Below are positions 8,760 through 17,626 of a stretch of 64,000 nucleotides of DNA, piece by piece; position 1 is the stretch's first letter; each line of letters starts with the position of its first letter. The notes beneath the pieces are model-generated. The model was given only the letters and a program-made list of their open reading frames with translations, did no database searches and was not told the DNA's origin. The position numbers and the translations under genes were made by a program. Origin of the DNA: Sediminibacterium sp. (GTDB lineage Bacteria > Bacteroidota > Bacteroidia > B-17B0 > Aurantibacillaceae); NCBI GenBank assembly GCA_030054095.1, contig JASGCO010000019.1, positions 17,366 to 81,365 on the forward strand, given 5' to 3'.

Positions 8760-9455
8760 TTAGTGCCCGTTTTCATCAATAACTGTTTTGCCATTTTGCA
8801 TGGCTTTTTCCCATCCGGCAGGAAATATACCGTGATTGGCCGCCATAATTTTTTTCATAAGAGTTTTAACGTTTGTTTGTATGGTGGATGGCAGTTGGTA
8901 AAAAGAAGGATCAATTTTTGTATTTCTTTCTGAGTCAAGGATCCCGTTCTGATGACGTATGGCTGTTTTTTCTCCTTTATAAAACACTAGTATCTTGATA
9001 CGGCCATCATCGAAACCGTTTATACCATGTGTGCCATATACAATTACCGGATCCGGAACTCCATCCTGATTCAGGTCTTCAAACTGGCAATATCGCGTCC
9101 AAAACCAAATGTTGCGTTCCGTATTCCCCGCTATTTCAATAAAGTCGTTTATTTCACGGTTTTTTGTCCATTGCCCATTTTTACAGATCAACTCAAATGC
9201 CTTTATCTTATCATGCAATGTATCTTTGGTGCTGTTATTACTGACATGTTCCGTAAGAACCCAGTAGGTTGAATAAGAAGCGTTTTGTAATTCATATACT
9301 CTTAAAACCGGGTAGTTGATGTTAAAGCGTTTTTTACAAGTATCTGTAATTAGTTGTTTGGTTTGAACTTCGGTAAGCAGTCTGGTGACCGTTTGCGCGT
9401 TCAGGGCTAAGAATGTGCTCATTCCAAAAGCGCAGAGCAGGAAATAGTATCTCAT
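8760..9455 (-). CDS. exported protein with EF-hand-like DxNxDG motif
   Basis: 231 residues with a signal peptide (cleavage near LNAQ, residue 21). The middle contains DLNQDGVPDPVIVYG, a calcium-binding DxNxDG loop of the kind found in FG-GAP/VCBS-like and dockerin-like units, followed by DDGRIKILVFYKGEK. The N-terminal part (YPVLRVYELQ...YWVLTE) resembles the family labelled M949_RS01915, associated with surface polysaccharide synthesis in Riemerella; I am unsure of that match. Its ATG overlaps the TGA of the upstream GWxTD gene, so the two are co-transcribed. Function unknown. Confidence 0.6.
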   Translation of the reverse strand: MRYYFLLCAFGMSTFLALNAQTVTRLLTEVQTKQLITDTCKKRFNINYPVLRVYELQNASYSTYWVLTEHVSNNSTKDTLHDKIKAFELICKNGQWTKNREINDFIEIAGNTERNIWFWTRYCQFEDLNQDGVPDPVIVYGTHGINGFDDGRIKILVFYKGEKTAIRHQNGILDSERNTKIDPSFYQLPSTIQTNVKTLMKKIMAANHGIFPAGWEKAMQNGKTVIDENGH

Positions 9456-10732
9456 TCGTGCATATTATTAGTATAAACATGTCCCTGCCGCCAATAGTCA
9501 ACCGCCGAATACCAGCCTTCTTTGTAAAAATCGTTTCGTTCTAACAGGTAATCATTTTCGGTGTATGGGTTATCCGATTTGTTAAACATAAATTTAAGTG
9601 CGCCGGGCGCAGTTTCCTGTCCGTATATCCATAGTTCCCCGTTTTTAGTTTTGTAGATTCGGCTGGGTTCCCCAAATACAATATAAATCATACCTCTGTC
9701 CGTTTTCCAGCCCTGATGGTATGAGGTGTAATCGCGGTTAGCCAGTTTAACGCGACCGTAATAACTTTTTAGCAAGCGTTTGGCACGCTCTTCGCTTCCC
9801 CCCAGTTCTATCCAGAAATTATCAATAACTTCTTTCGGATTGGCTGCTTTTTTGCAGGTTTCAAATTCCTGTTTGTTCATTATATAACGGGTACAGCCAA
9901 TCATTTCCTGTGTATTACTCACTCCGGGAAATGTTTCGTCGTAAGTATAAAGGGTTAATCCTTCAAAGGTTTTGCTCGCATCATTCCTAATATGAACAAA
10001 TCCGTTATCGGGCATGGTAAGGGTAAAAGAATGCGAAACAAGTGGAATCGTAAAGGTACTGTCTGGTGCGTATTTCACCGGATCTGGTTTTATAGCGGAA
10101 AAGGGCGGGAGGGCAATGGCAAAATCATTGCGCATAAATTCCGCTTTTAATGGCTGATCCATAAGACTTACGGCCTCTACGCGAAGAATATCTCCTTTTA
10201 AAAAATGAGTGTGAACCTGAGCTTCGTTGTTTTTGTAAATCAGATAATTTTCAGCGGTAGCTTTATTGGTTTTGTTTATTCTCAATTCGTGAAGGTAATT
10301 TACTTTTCGGTTCCAATCCAGTAAATTCATTTCAAGGTAGGCTCGTAGGCCTGTTTTTTGTTTTATCAGAAACGACCCTCTCAGCATTTTTTCAGAAACA
10401 TCTCCGTTTACAACATCATAAATGTTAAAGGTTGAACTATCTGACAGGGTTTTCCCGGAAGCATCGGCAAATAATTTGTAATGAACTTGCAGGCGGGTAA
10501 ACACGCTGCTACCCGTATCGGCCCGGCGATAAATCAGTGTTTTATTGTTAATTTCATAATACACTCTTGTAACGCTGTCGTTAAGATGATAGGCTTTAGT
10601 ATAGACTTCGAGTACATCCTCGTCGGTATGCGTACCCGATTTGGTACTTTTAGTCGGAATACGCCGCGATTGACAGGAAAGCAAAAGTATGCCCGCAGAT
10701 AAGAATAGTAAAAATGATAAAAACCGCATCAT
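9452..10732 (-). CDS. GWxTD-domain lipoprotein
   Basis: 426 residues. The N-terminus is a lipoprotein signal with the lipobox LLSC (Cys20, counting from the first of two ATG codons at 10732 and 10729). The C-terminal third contains HQGWKTDRGMIYIVFGEPSRI, the defining GWxTD motif, and then WIYGQE. The domain is widespread in Bacteroidota and related phyla, but its biochemical role is not established. The long N-terminal part is beta-rich without a recognised domain. It is the first gene of a two-gene operon with the exported protein at 8760-9455 (4-bp overlap) and is divergent from the AI-2E transporter gene across 48 bp. Confidence 0.8.
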   Translation of the reverse strand: MMRFLSFLLFLSAGILLLSCQSRRIPTKSTKSGTHTDEDVLEVYTKAYHLNDSVTRVYYEINNKTLIYRRADTGSSVFTRLQVHYKLFADASGKTLSDSSTFNIYDVVNGDVSEKMLRGSFLIKQKTGLRAYLEMNLLDWNRKVNYLHELRINKTNKATAENYLIYKNNEAQVHTHFLKGDILRVEAVSLMDQPLKAEFMRNDFAIALPPFSAIKPDPVKYAPDSTFTIPLVSHSFTLTMPDNGFVHIRNDASKTFEGLTLYTYDETFPGVSNTQEMIGCTRYIMNKQEFETCKKAANPKEVIDNFWIELGGSEERAKRLLKSYYGRVKLANRDYTSYHQGWKTDRGMIYIVFGEPSRIYKTKNGELWIYGQETAPGALKFMFNKSDNPYTENDYLLERNDFYKEGWYSAVDYWRQGHVYTNNMHE

Positions 10733-10761
10733 AGCCAGTTATAAAGATAAGGTATAATTTA

Positions 10762-10769
10762 TACATTTG
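10762..10769 (+). promoter_or_regulatory. candidate -7 box for the AI-2E-type transporter gene
   Basis: TACATTTG fits the Bacteroidota -7 consensus TAnnTTTG and lies 11 bp before ATG 10781. No TTG is found about 20 bp upstream, so this is a half-promoter match only. Confidence 0.35.
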
Positions 10770-10780
10770 TAAACTGCTGC

Positions 10781-11869
10781 ATGAAACTTAAACTGAATAT
10801 CTGGCCCTTTATCGGACTCCTTTTGATTGTGGTGCTGGCAATTCTGTTTTTTAAAATATTTGTTTACATCTGTATTTCCGGATTATTGTTTTTTATTGGC
10901 TATCCCATAACGTACAGGATAGAGTCCGTTAAGATTTCTAAACGTAAAATCCCCGATAGCCTGGCTGCCGTTGTAACCTTGTTAGTTTTACTTGGAGTAT
11001 TTACTCTTTTGTTCATTTTGATTGTTCCGCCGTTACTCGATCAGATGAACAGCTTGTCTTCTTTAAATTATTACGACGTTATCAGAAATGTTTTGCAGCA
11101 ATTTCCAACATTAAAAGAACTTATGTTGCAACTGGGAAGTGAGGCGGCTCTTAAACAGGCGATTGAAGGACGTATGCACAAATTAATGGAATTTCAGAAT
11201 ATGTCGCTTATTATTAACAACATGTTTAGTTATATGGGGGCTATTGTGTCGGGAATTTTTTGTGTGTTGTTTATCACGTTCTTTTTTCTTAAAGATGAAA
11301 TGATTGTTAAACAGAGTTTATTATTGATTACACCCAGCCGTTATGAACAGCAAGTGAGGGATGTGTTACGTACCAGTAAAAAGATGCTCAGCCGTTACTT
11401 TGTAGGGTTATTGATTGATATGTTCATTGTTGGGGTATTGGTAGGTATTAGTTTGTGGGCCTGTGGTATTAAGAACGCGCTTATTATTGCAGTGGTTGCC
11501 GGTTTGTTTAATGTTGTTCCTTATGTGGGGCCTGTTATCACCATTCTGGTTGCTTTTTTTCTGGGGTCGAGTTCTTGTATTGCTTTTGAACAGTACGAAC
11601 TTATCCGGCCCGCTATTACAAAAATAAGTATAGTGCTGGTGTCGGTTTATGCTTTAGATGCTTTACTTATTCAGCCTTTTATTTTTTCGAGTACAGTAAA
11701 GGCACATCCGTTGGAAGTTTTTATTGTGACATTAATGGCGGGAAGCATGGCAGGTATTGTGGGTATGATTATAGCTATGCCGGCTTATACACTTTTGCGT
11801 ATTATCGCCAAGGAGTTTCTTACCCAATTTAAGTTTTTTAAAAAAATCACGGAGCAAATCACCGAATAG
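10781..11869 (+). CDS. AI-2E family transporter (PerM/YdiK type)
   Basis: 362 residues, polytopic. Hydrophobic segments cluster at the N-terminus (FIGLLLIVVLAILFF, ICISGLLFFIGY, LVLLGVFTLLFILIVPP), and after an amphipathic stretch five more follow. The segments FFLKDEMIV, VVAGLFNVVPYVGPVI and HPLEVFIVTLMAGSMAGIVGMIIAMPAY are typical of this family. Members have been linked to autoinducer-2 export, Na+/H+ antiport or sporulation; the substrate here is unknown. The gene may form a unit with the M23 peptidase that starts 67 bp downstream. Confidence 0.85.
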   Translation: MKLKLNIWPFIGLLLIVVLAILFFKIFVYICISGLLFFIGYPITYRIESVKISKRKIPDSLAAVVTLLVLLGVFTLLFILIVPPLLDQMNSLSSLNYYDVIRNVLQQFPTLKELMLQLGSEAALKQAIEGRMHKLMEFQNMSLIINNMFSYMGAIVSGIFCVLFITFFFLKDEMIVKQSLLLITPSRYEQQVRDVLRTSKKMLSRYFVGLLIDMFIVGVLVGISLWACGIKNALIIAVVAGLFNVVPYVGPVITILVAFFLGSSSCIAFEQYELIRPAITKISIVLVSVYALDALLIQPFIFSSTVKAHPLEVFIVTLMAGSMAGIVGMIIAMPAYTLLRIIAKEFLTQFKFFKKITEQITE

Positions 11870-11907
11870 AGGTATGGCAGGATACTCGGGCGTTTGTAAA
11901 TAACTGT

Positions 11908-11915
11908 TATATTTG
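11908..11915 (+). promoter_or_regulatory. candidate -7 box for the M23 gene at 11937
   Basis: TATATTTG matches TAnnTTTG and lies 21 bp before ATG 11937. The nearest TTTG (11893-11896) is only 11 bp upstream, too close for a normal -33 element. Weak support. Confidence 0.35.
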
Positions 11916-11936
11916 CAAAACTGCTATAACTTCTGA

Positions 11937-12911
11937 ATGAGCAAAGTCAAGTATAGGTTTAATACCCGTTCGTTAACATATGAACGGGCGCGCTTTTCCT
12001 TTAAAGAAATTTTTTGGAGGGTGCTTTCCTATCTGGCAACCGGAATTGTTTTTGCTACTGCCACTATATTGATAGCCCGGCAGGTATTGCCTTCACCTTC
12101 CGAAAAAAAGAAAAACAGGGAAATAGAGGCCCTTCAGTTGCAGTACGATCTGTTAAACAAAAAAATGGAACAGGTTACAATGGTGTTAAAAGATCTGGAA
12201 GACAGAGATGATAATATTTACCGTACCATTTTTGAGAGTGAACCGTTACCCAAAAGCGTACGTAATTCGGGTTTTGGTGGCAGCGACCGTTATAGCGTTT
12301 TTGATAATTATGACAACGCGGAACTTCTTAAAGTAACCACAGAGCGTATGGATCGTTTAACCAAGCGTTTATACGTGCAGTCCAAATCATTTGACGAAGT
12401 GGTAAAACTAGCGAAGGACAAGCAAAACCTGATAGCCAGCATACCCGCTATTATGCCCATCAATTCAAAAGATTTAAGCCATGCGGTAACCAGTGGTTTT
12501 GGTTGGAGAACACATCCCATTTATAAAACGGAAGAGTTTCATCCGGGGATGGATTTTTCAGCGGAAACAGGGACACCTATTTATGCCACCGGTGATGGGG
12601 TAGTGGAAAGAGCCGATGCCATGGCGCAGGGTTACGGAAATCATGTGGTAATTAATCATGGATACGGTTATCAGACCTTATATGGTCACATGAGCCGGAT
12701 AGCCACTTCGCAAGGGAAAAAGATTAAGCGTGGAGAATTAATAGGCTATGTGGGAAGCACAGGTTTAAGTACTGCCCCCCATCTGCATTATGAAGTTATC
12801 CGTAATGGTGAAAAAGTAAATCCGGTAAGCTATTATTACAACGATTTATCTCCTGAACAATATCAACTCATGATTGAACTAAGTAAACGTTCAACACAAT
12901 CTTTCGATTAA
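11937..12911 (+). CDS. membrane-anchored M23-family metallopeptidase
   Basis: 324 residues. One transmembrane segment (about residues 28-47) anchors the protein. A coiled coil follows (about 58-90, IEALQLQYDLLNKKM...), then a linker and a C-terminal LytM domain. The zinc site is complete: HPGMD (His202, Asp206) and HLHYE (His282, His284). This architecture (TM, coiled coil, LytM) is that of inner-membrane peptidoglycan hydrolases or hydrolase activators such as MepM-like proteins. The amino-acid permease gene starts 3 bp after its stop, which suggests co-transcription. Confidence 0.85.
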   Translation: MSKVKYRFNTRSLTYERARFSFKEIFWRVLSYLATGIVFATATILIARQVLPSPSEKKKNREIEALQLQYDLLNKKMEQVTMVLKDLEDRDDNIYRTIFESEPLPKSVRNSGFGGSDRYSVFDNYDNAELLKVTTERMDRLTKRLYVQSKSFDEVVKLAKDKQNLIASIPAIMPINSKDLSHAVTSGFGWRTHPIYKTEEFHPGMDFSAETGTPIYATGDGVVERADAMAQGYGNHVVINHGYGYQTLYGHMSRIATSQGKKIKRGELIGYVGSTGLSTAPHLHYEVIRNGEKVNPVSYYYNDLSPEQYQLMIELSKRSTQSFD

Positions 12912-12914
12912 TTC

Positions 12915-14225
12915 ATGTCGCAGCAATCTAAATTAGGATTTGGAACGTCCATCTCGCTGGTGGTCGCCAATATGATAGGGACTGGTGTATTTACCAGCCT
13001 CGGGTTTCAAGTGCTTAATATCGAAAGTGGTTTTGCCATTATGGCACTTTGGATATTGGGTGGGATTATAGCCTTATGTGGTGCTTTATGTTATGCCGAG
13101 ATAGGCTCAGCGCTGCCGCAAAGCGGAGGGGAATACCATTATTTGTCCAGATTGTACCACCCCGCAGTCGGCTTTTTAAGCGGATGGGTAAGTGTAACTG
13201 TTGGGTTTGCGGCCCCCATAGCTGCCGCGTCTGTCGCTTTAGGGAAATACGTACATAATATTTATCCCGGAGTTAATGAGACCGGACTGGCAATAGGCGT
13301 GATCGTACTCATCACGATTATGCATGCCATCAGTACTCAGTTTGGCGCTACATTTCAGCGTATGTTTACGTTGGTTAAGATTGTAATAATTGTAATGTTT
13401 GCGGGGTTCGGATTGTTTCATATCCCGCAGCATCAGGTATCCTTTGTGGCCGATGCCGCGGCATGGAAGGATATTTTTTCCGCTTCATTTGCGGGATCGC
13501 TTATTTATGTTACTTACGCTTACAGTGGCTGGAATGCGGCCGCCTATGTAGCGGGAGAAATAGAAGATGTAAACCGCACATTACCACGCGCCCTTGTTTT
13601 GGGAACGTTAATTGTATTGCTGGTATATACAATGTTAAACTATGTTTTTCTGTATTCGGTGCCTTTGCCTGAGTTAAAAGGGGTGGTTGAAGTGGGGTAC
13701 CTTAGCGCCAACAAAATTTTCGGAAAGCAACTGGGACAGTTTATGAGTTTGACCATCGCCGTATTACTTATATCCACTATCAGTGCCATGATTCTGGCGG
13801 GGCCACGGGTAATGCAGCGTATGGGACAGGACTTACGAGGTTTAGGCTTTTTATCGGTTACCAACAAAAATAAAGTGCCTTATGTGTCAGTATTATTACA
13901 ATCAGCCATAGCCATAACATTGGTGGTTATTTCAAAATTTGAGGAGTTAATTACGTATGTGGGTTTTACACTTAACTTGTTTACTTTTTTGACAGTACTT
14001 GGTGTCTTTATTTTGCGTTACCGGTTAAAAAAGTGGCCGAAGGGGGCATTTCGTATGCCATTGTTTCCCATTCCCGCTATTGTTTTTTTAGTAATTATTG
14101 GATGGATTTTAGTTAACTTGATGCAGCAAAAACCAAAGGAATCGCTTTTGGGAGTACTTACCGTAGTGGTAGGATACTTTTTTTATCTGGTGGTTAAGAT
14201 CAGGACAACCTATATTAAAAAGTAA
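12915..14225 (+). CDS. APC-superfamily amino acid permease
   Basis: 436 residues with about 12 predicted transmembrane segments. The N-terminal motif ANMIGTGVFTSLGF is the conserved TM1 signature of APC permeases (GxGIF-like helix break that binds substrate). The sequence then contains GALCYAEIGSALPQSGGEYHYL, with the family's GxxYAELGxxxPxSGGxYxY pattern. Substrate specificity is not readable. It follows the M23 peptidase gene after 3 bp and ends before a strong terminator. Confidence 0.85.
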   Translation: MSQQSKLGFGTSISLVVANMIGTGVFTSLGFQVLNIESGFAIMALWILGGIIALCGALCYAEIGSALPQSGGEYHYLSRLYHPAVGFLSGWVSVTVGFAAPIAAASVALGKYVHNIYPGVNETGLAIGVIVLITIMHAISTQFGATFQRMFTLVKIVIIVMFAGFGLFHIPQHQVSFVADAAAWKDIFSASFAGSLIYVTYAYSGWNAAAYVAGEIEDVNRTLPRALVLGTLIVLLVYTMLNYVFLYSVPLPELKGVVEVGYLSANKIFGKQLGQFMSLTIAVLLISTISAMILAGPRVMQRMGQDLRGLGFLSVTNKNKVPYVSVLLQSAIAITLVVISKFEELITYVGFTLNLFTFLTVLGVFILRYRLKKWPKGAFRMPLFPIPAIVFLVIIGWILVNLMQQKPKESLLGVLTVVVGYFFYLVVKIRTTYIKK

Positions 14226-14251
14226 GGTATTATTGTCGTTTTTATTTAAAC

Positions 14252-14284
14252 AAAAATGCCCTCGGTTTAAAGAGGGCATTTTGT
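14252..14284. terminator. bidirectional intrinsic terminator
   Basis: A perfect stem pairs AAAATGCCCTC (14253-14263) with GAGGGCATTTT (14272-14282) around an eight-base loop. A-rich and T-rich flanks allow it to work on both strands. It lies between the convergent permease (14225) and glutamine synthetase (14311) genes. Confidence 0.85.
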
Positions 14285-14310
14285 TTAAGATAATGTATTA
14301 CTGAACATTC

Positions 14311-16506
14311 TTATCTCAGGTAAAGCATTTCCCGGTATTTAGGTAAGGGCCATACTGCATCGTCAACGATGTTTTCGAGTTTATCAACGTTATAACGAAT
14401 GACATCAAAAAATGGTTTTACCTTATCGCAATAAGCATGAGCCTGTTTTTTAGCGTTATCCAGATTGTTGGCTTTTTTACGTTCTTCTGTCATATCATCG
14501 GCCGCTTTTTTAATGATGCTGACACGTTCGCTGATTTCCTTAATTAGAGCCAGTTGCGTATCGGCTGCTTTTTTAAATTCAGCCGCGCTCAGGATTTGCT
14601 TTAAGCCAACCGCGTTATCTGTTAAGGTTTTCTGGTAGCTTAACGATGCAGGGATAATCTGATTGTCAACGATATCAGCAATAATACGGCTTTCGATTTG
14701 TATTTTTTTGGTATAGGTTTCCAGGTAAATTTCGTAACGGGCTTCCTGTTCGCGATGATTCAGAATTCCCAGATTTTCAAATAACTGGATAGATTTTTTA
14801 CTTACATAAGCTTCCAGGGCACCCGGTGTTGTTGGAATATTGTTTAGCCCACGTTTTTTTGCTTCTACCTTCCAGGCGTCACCATAACCGTTTCCTTCAA
14901 AGCGAATTTTCTTACTTTCAGTAATATACTGTTTCAGTACATGGAATATGGCATCGTCCTTTTCCATTTTTTTAGCGCTCATCATGTGATCTACATCTTT
15001 TTTGAATGTGATCAGTTGCTCGGCCATAATGGAGTTGAGTACCGTCATGGCACCGGCGCAGTTAGCAGAAGAGCCAACAGCACGGAATTCGAACTTGTTA
15101 CCAGTAAAGGCAAAAGGCGAAGTACGGTTGCGGTCGGTATTATCAATTAAAATTTCAGGAATTTTCCCAATGTTGAGTTTAAGCGCTGTTTTTTCTTCGG
15201 GACTTAATTTTTTCTCACCAACACTTTTCTCTAAATCGTCCAGTACTTTATTTAATTGCTCTCCTAAAAACACACTCATAATAGCCGGAGGTGCTTCATT
15301 GGCACCTAAGCGATGATCGTTATTAGCACTGGCAATAGAAGCGCGGAGTAAATCAGCGTGTTCGTAAACCGCTTTGATGGTATTAATAAAAAAGGAGAGG
15401 AACTGTAAATTGGTTTTTGGGGTTTTGCCGGGTGATAAAAGATTTTTACCGGTGCTAGTAGCCAGGCTCCAGTTATTGTGTTTCCCACTTCCGTTTACAC
15501 CAGCATACGGTTTTTCGTGTAACAGTACACGGAAATTATGACGGATAGCCACTTTTTCCATCACGTCCATCAGTAACTGGTTGTGGTCAACGGCAATATT
15601 AATCTCTTCAAATACCGGAGCACATTCGAATTGAGCAGGAGCCACTTCGTTATGACGGGTGCGTACCGGAATACCCAATAAGTGCGATTCATATTCAAAA
15701 TCTTTCATAAACGCTTGTACACGCTCAGGAATAGACCCCCAGTAATGATCTTCTAATTGCTGACCTTTAGCTGAGGCATGTCCAAATAACGTGCGACCGG
15801 TTTGCTGTAAATCGTAGCGAATATTGTAAAGAGCCGCATCAATCAGGAAATATTCCTGTTCCCAACCTAAAGTTCCTATTACTTTGGTAACGTTTTTATC
15901 GAAATACGACTGGCATACTTCTGTGGCTGCTTTATCTAAAGCAGAAAGGGATTTGATTAGAGGCGTTTTGAAATCGAGAGATTCACCGGTGTAAGAAATA
16001 AAAATGGTAGGAATGCACAAGGTATTTCCCCAGATAAAAGCAGGAGAAGTTGGATCCCATGCGGTGTATCCTCTGGCTTCGAATGTACTGCGAACACCAC
16101 CGTTAGGGAACGATGACGCGTCGGGTTCCTGTTGTACCAATTGAGAACCGCTAAACCGTTCAATAGCCCTGCCCCCGCCAATGGGTTCAAAAAATCCATC
16201 GTGTTTTTCGGCAGTAGTTCCGGTTAATGGCTGGAACCAGTGTGTAAAATGCGTTACACCTTTACTTTGAGCCCAGGCTTTCATACAGGCAGCTACCTGA
16301 TCGGCCATTTTACGATCAATGGTTGAACCTTGTTCCATCGCTTCTTTTACACTGTTAAACGCTTCTTCACTTAAAAAGGTGCGCATAGCGTCAATACCAA
16401 AAACGTTGGCACCGTAGTATTCACTTACTTGTTTAGTGGGTTGAGAAGATTCTACAGGTTTGCGATTGATCACTTCCTGCATGGCTAAAATCCGTTTTGT
16501 GCTCAT
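14311..16506 (-). CDS. glnN: glutamine synthetase, type III
   Basis: 731 residues, the length of GSIII and far longer than the 450-470 of GSI. GSIII signatures include THWFQPLTGTTAEKHDGF near residue 80-100, GWEQEYFLID (metal-binding glutamate), HNEVAPAQFE, GVNGSGKHNNWS and NDHRLGANEAPPAI. It condenses ammonium and glutamate to glutamine using ATP and is the usual assimilation enzyme in many Bacteroidota. It is monocistronic: a terminator lies just downstream, and a -7-like TACCTTTG on the minus strand lies 19 bp upstream of the ATG. Upstream it is divergent from the toxin-antitoxin-like pair. Confidence 0.95.
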   Translation of the reverse strand: MSTKRILAMQEVINRKPVESSQPTKQVSEYYGANVFGIDAMRTFLSEEAFNSVKEAMEQGSTIDRKMADQVAACMKAWAQSKGVTHFTHWFQPLTGTTAEKHDGFFEPIGGGRAIERFSGSQLVQQEPDASSFPNGGVRSTFEARGYTAWDPTSPAFIWGNTLCIPTIFISYTGESLDFKTPLIKSLSALDKAATEVCQSYFDKNVTKVIGTLGWEQEYFLIDAALYNIRYDLQQTGRTLFGHASAKGQQLEDHYWGSIPERVQAFMKDFEYESHLLGIPVRTRHNEVAPAQFECAPVFEEINIAVDHNQLLMDVMEKVAIRHNFRVLLHEKPYAGVNGSGKHNNWSLATSTGKNLLSPGKTPKTNLQFLSFFINTIKAVYEHADLLRASIASANNDHRLGANEAPPAIMSVFLGEQLNKVLDDLEKSVGEKKLSPEEKTALKLNIGKIPEILIDNTDRNRTSPFAFTGNKFEFRAVGSSANCAGAMTVLNSIMAEQLITFKKDVDHMMSAKKMEKDDAIFHVLKQYITESKKIRFEGNGYGDAWKVEAKKRGLNNIPTTPGALEAYVSKKSIQLFENLGILNHREQEARYEIYLETYTKKIQIESRIIADIVDNQIIPASLSYQKTLTDNAVGLKQILSAAEFKKAADTQLALIKEISERVSIIKKAADDMTEERKKANNLDNAKKQAHAYCDKVKPFFDVIRYNVDKLENIVDDAVWPLPKYREMLYLR

Positions 16507-16525
16507 TTTTTATTAAATTTTTTGC

Positions 16526-16533
16526 CAAAGGTA
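16526..16533 (-). promoter_or_regulatory. candidate -7 box for glnN
   Basis: On the minus strand this reads TACCTTTG, a full match to TAnnTTTG, ending 19 bp before the glnN ATG. No TTG is found at the expected -33 distance, so only half of a promoter is supported. Confidence 0.4.
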
Positions 16534-16685
16534 TTAAAAAAAGGGGGGTGATTTAAATAAAAGTAGCTTTTTTAATAAAATGTTCATTTTTTTAGGGGGG
16601 TATAGACTCAAAAAATCATTTTTAGTAACGGCGATTGCGAAAAGCCGTGTTTCATTAATGGGTGCTATACGAGGGATTAAAATGC

Positions 16686-16717
16686 TAAATTTGAGCAAAC
16701 AATCGTTAAAAATTAAC
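16686..16717 (+). promoter_or_regulatory. possible promoter box and operator of the toxin-antitoxin-like pair
   Basis: TAAATTTG at 16686-16693 matches the -7 consensus. Twelve bases later GTTAA-AAA-TTAAC (16705-16717) forms a short inverted repeat, placed where an autorepressing antitoxin could bind before ATG 16732. Five-base arms are too short to be convincing alone. Confidence 0.3.
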
Positions 16718-16731
16718 CTATAGCTTAATTT

Positions 16732-17133
16732 ATGAAAAGAAAAGCTGTATATTTGGAGGCAGACCAAAATGGCAAAATAGCTATATACATAGACCAAAAA
16801 AACATGAACAATATAGTTGCCTATATACAACAAGATGCCCGGCACTTAAAAAAATGGATGTATATCAAAAATGTGATATTATCTAATCTTAGAATTCCAG
16901 AGGTGTTTGATAAAGAAGATATAGACAAAGAATGCAAGGATGTATATGCTATGAAATTTTTTAAAGGGCAGGAGAATGACCGTATATACTGTAAACGTTT
17001 ACAGCATAAAGGGAAAAACTGTGTTATTATTGTAGCCTCAGAATTGCACCTTAAAAAGAAAACTCAAAAAAATTCAGCCAGAGAAATTGCATTAATAAAA
17101 AGTGTAGCCAGTTATGAGTATAGCATTGAATAA
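16732..17133 (+). CDS. putative toxin of a type II toxin-antitoxin pair (HigB/RelE-like, divergent)
   Basis: 133 residues, basic. The C-terminal half has the pattern of HigB/Gp49-type mRNA interferases: a strand with basic residues (AMKFFKGQENDRIYC), a hydrophobic strand (NCVIIVASELH), then KKKTQKNSAREIALIK, like the KKTxKTPxxEI helix of that family. The N-terminal half is not recognisable. The gene overlaps the following HTH gene by 20 bp, in the toxin-first order of HigBA systems. These toxins cut mRNA at the ribosome and are neutralised by the antitoxin. The call rests on the pairing and a weak motif. Confidence 0.55.
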   Translation: MKRKAVYLEADQNGKIAIYIDQKNMNNIVAYIQQDARHLKKWMYIKNVILSNLRIPEVFDKEDIDKECKDVYAMKFFKGQENDRIYCKRLQHKGKNCVIIVASELHLKKKTQKNSAREIALIKSVASYEYSIE

Positions 17134-17563
17134 AAAATTGAAATTGTTGGTAAATGGGCCTCAGAAAAAACAGGATCAACTCGATGTAGAACGGGATCTT
17201 CTATCTGCCCGTTTTTTAAGTGAGATTCAGCGTCACCTAGAAACCAATGGATTAACCCGGAAAGAACTGGCAAAGCGTACCGGAGTATCGGCCAGTTTTA
17301 TTAGCCAGTTGTTTACCGCCGAAAAAACACTTAGTCTTGAGTTTATAGCTAAGGTACAAAGGGCTCTGGGTATTGAGTTTCAAATATCGGCAATAACAAA
17401 GGCAACAAAGTATGTTCCCGGTTCACAGCATTTGCATAAGTTTAAAACTGAAGCAAGTGAAGATACAGAAGAACATTTCAAAATGGCGGCTGAACCTGAA
17501 ACCATATATAAAACAATTACAAAAACTAAAAAAAAAGGCTCAAATGGTAAAAGATCCAGGTAA
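17114..17563 (+). CDS. XRE-family HTH protein, putative antitoxin
   Basis: 149 residues. The central part (about 34-90) is a lambda-repressor-like HTH: LTRKELAKRTGVSASFISQLF, with the recognition helix GVSASFISQLF, followed by LSLEFIAKVQRALGIEF. The C-terminal tail is charged and looks unstructured (ends KKKGSNGKRSR). It starts 20 bp inside the putative toxin gene, implying coupled translation. In HigA-type antitoxins the HTH domain binds the promoter and represses the operon, while the rest contacts the toxin. A stand-alone regulator is the alternative. Confidence 0.7.
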   Translation: MSIALNKKLKLLVNGPQKKQDQLDVERDLLSARFLSEIQRHLETNGLTRKELAKRTGVSASFISQLFTAEKTLSLEFIAKVQRALGIEFQISAITKATKYVPGSQHLHKFKTEASEDTEEHFKMAAEPETIYKTITKTKKKGSNGKRSR

Positions 17564-17612
17564 GAAAGTCAGAGTTTGTGATAAAGGAAACACAAGCTGG
17601 CTAAAATCTCAA

Positions 17613-17620
17613 TATCTTTG
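17613..17620 (+). promoter_or_regulatory. -7 box directly before the aminotransferase start
   Basis: TATCTTTG is the commonest form of TAnnTTTG and ends six bases before ATG 17627. If used, transcription would begin at or next to the start codon, giving a leaderless message. No good TTG at -33 was found. Confidence 0.4.
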
Positions 17621-17626
17621 CCGGAT

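Noticed and set aside
16534..16845. 103-residue minus-strand frame upstream of glnN
   Set aside because: It covers the glnN promoter and the start of the toxin-like gene, and its Phe/Leu-rich product mirrors A+T-rich sequence.
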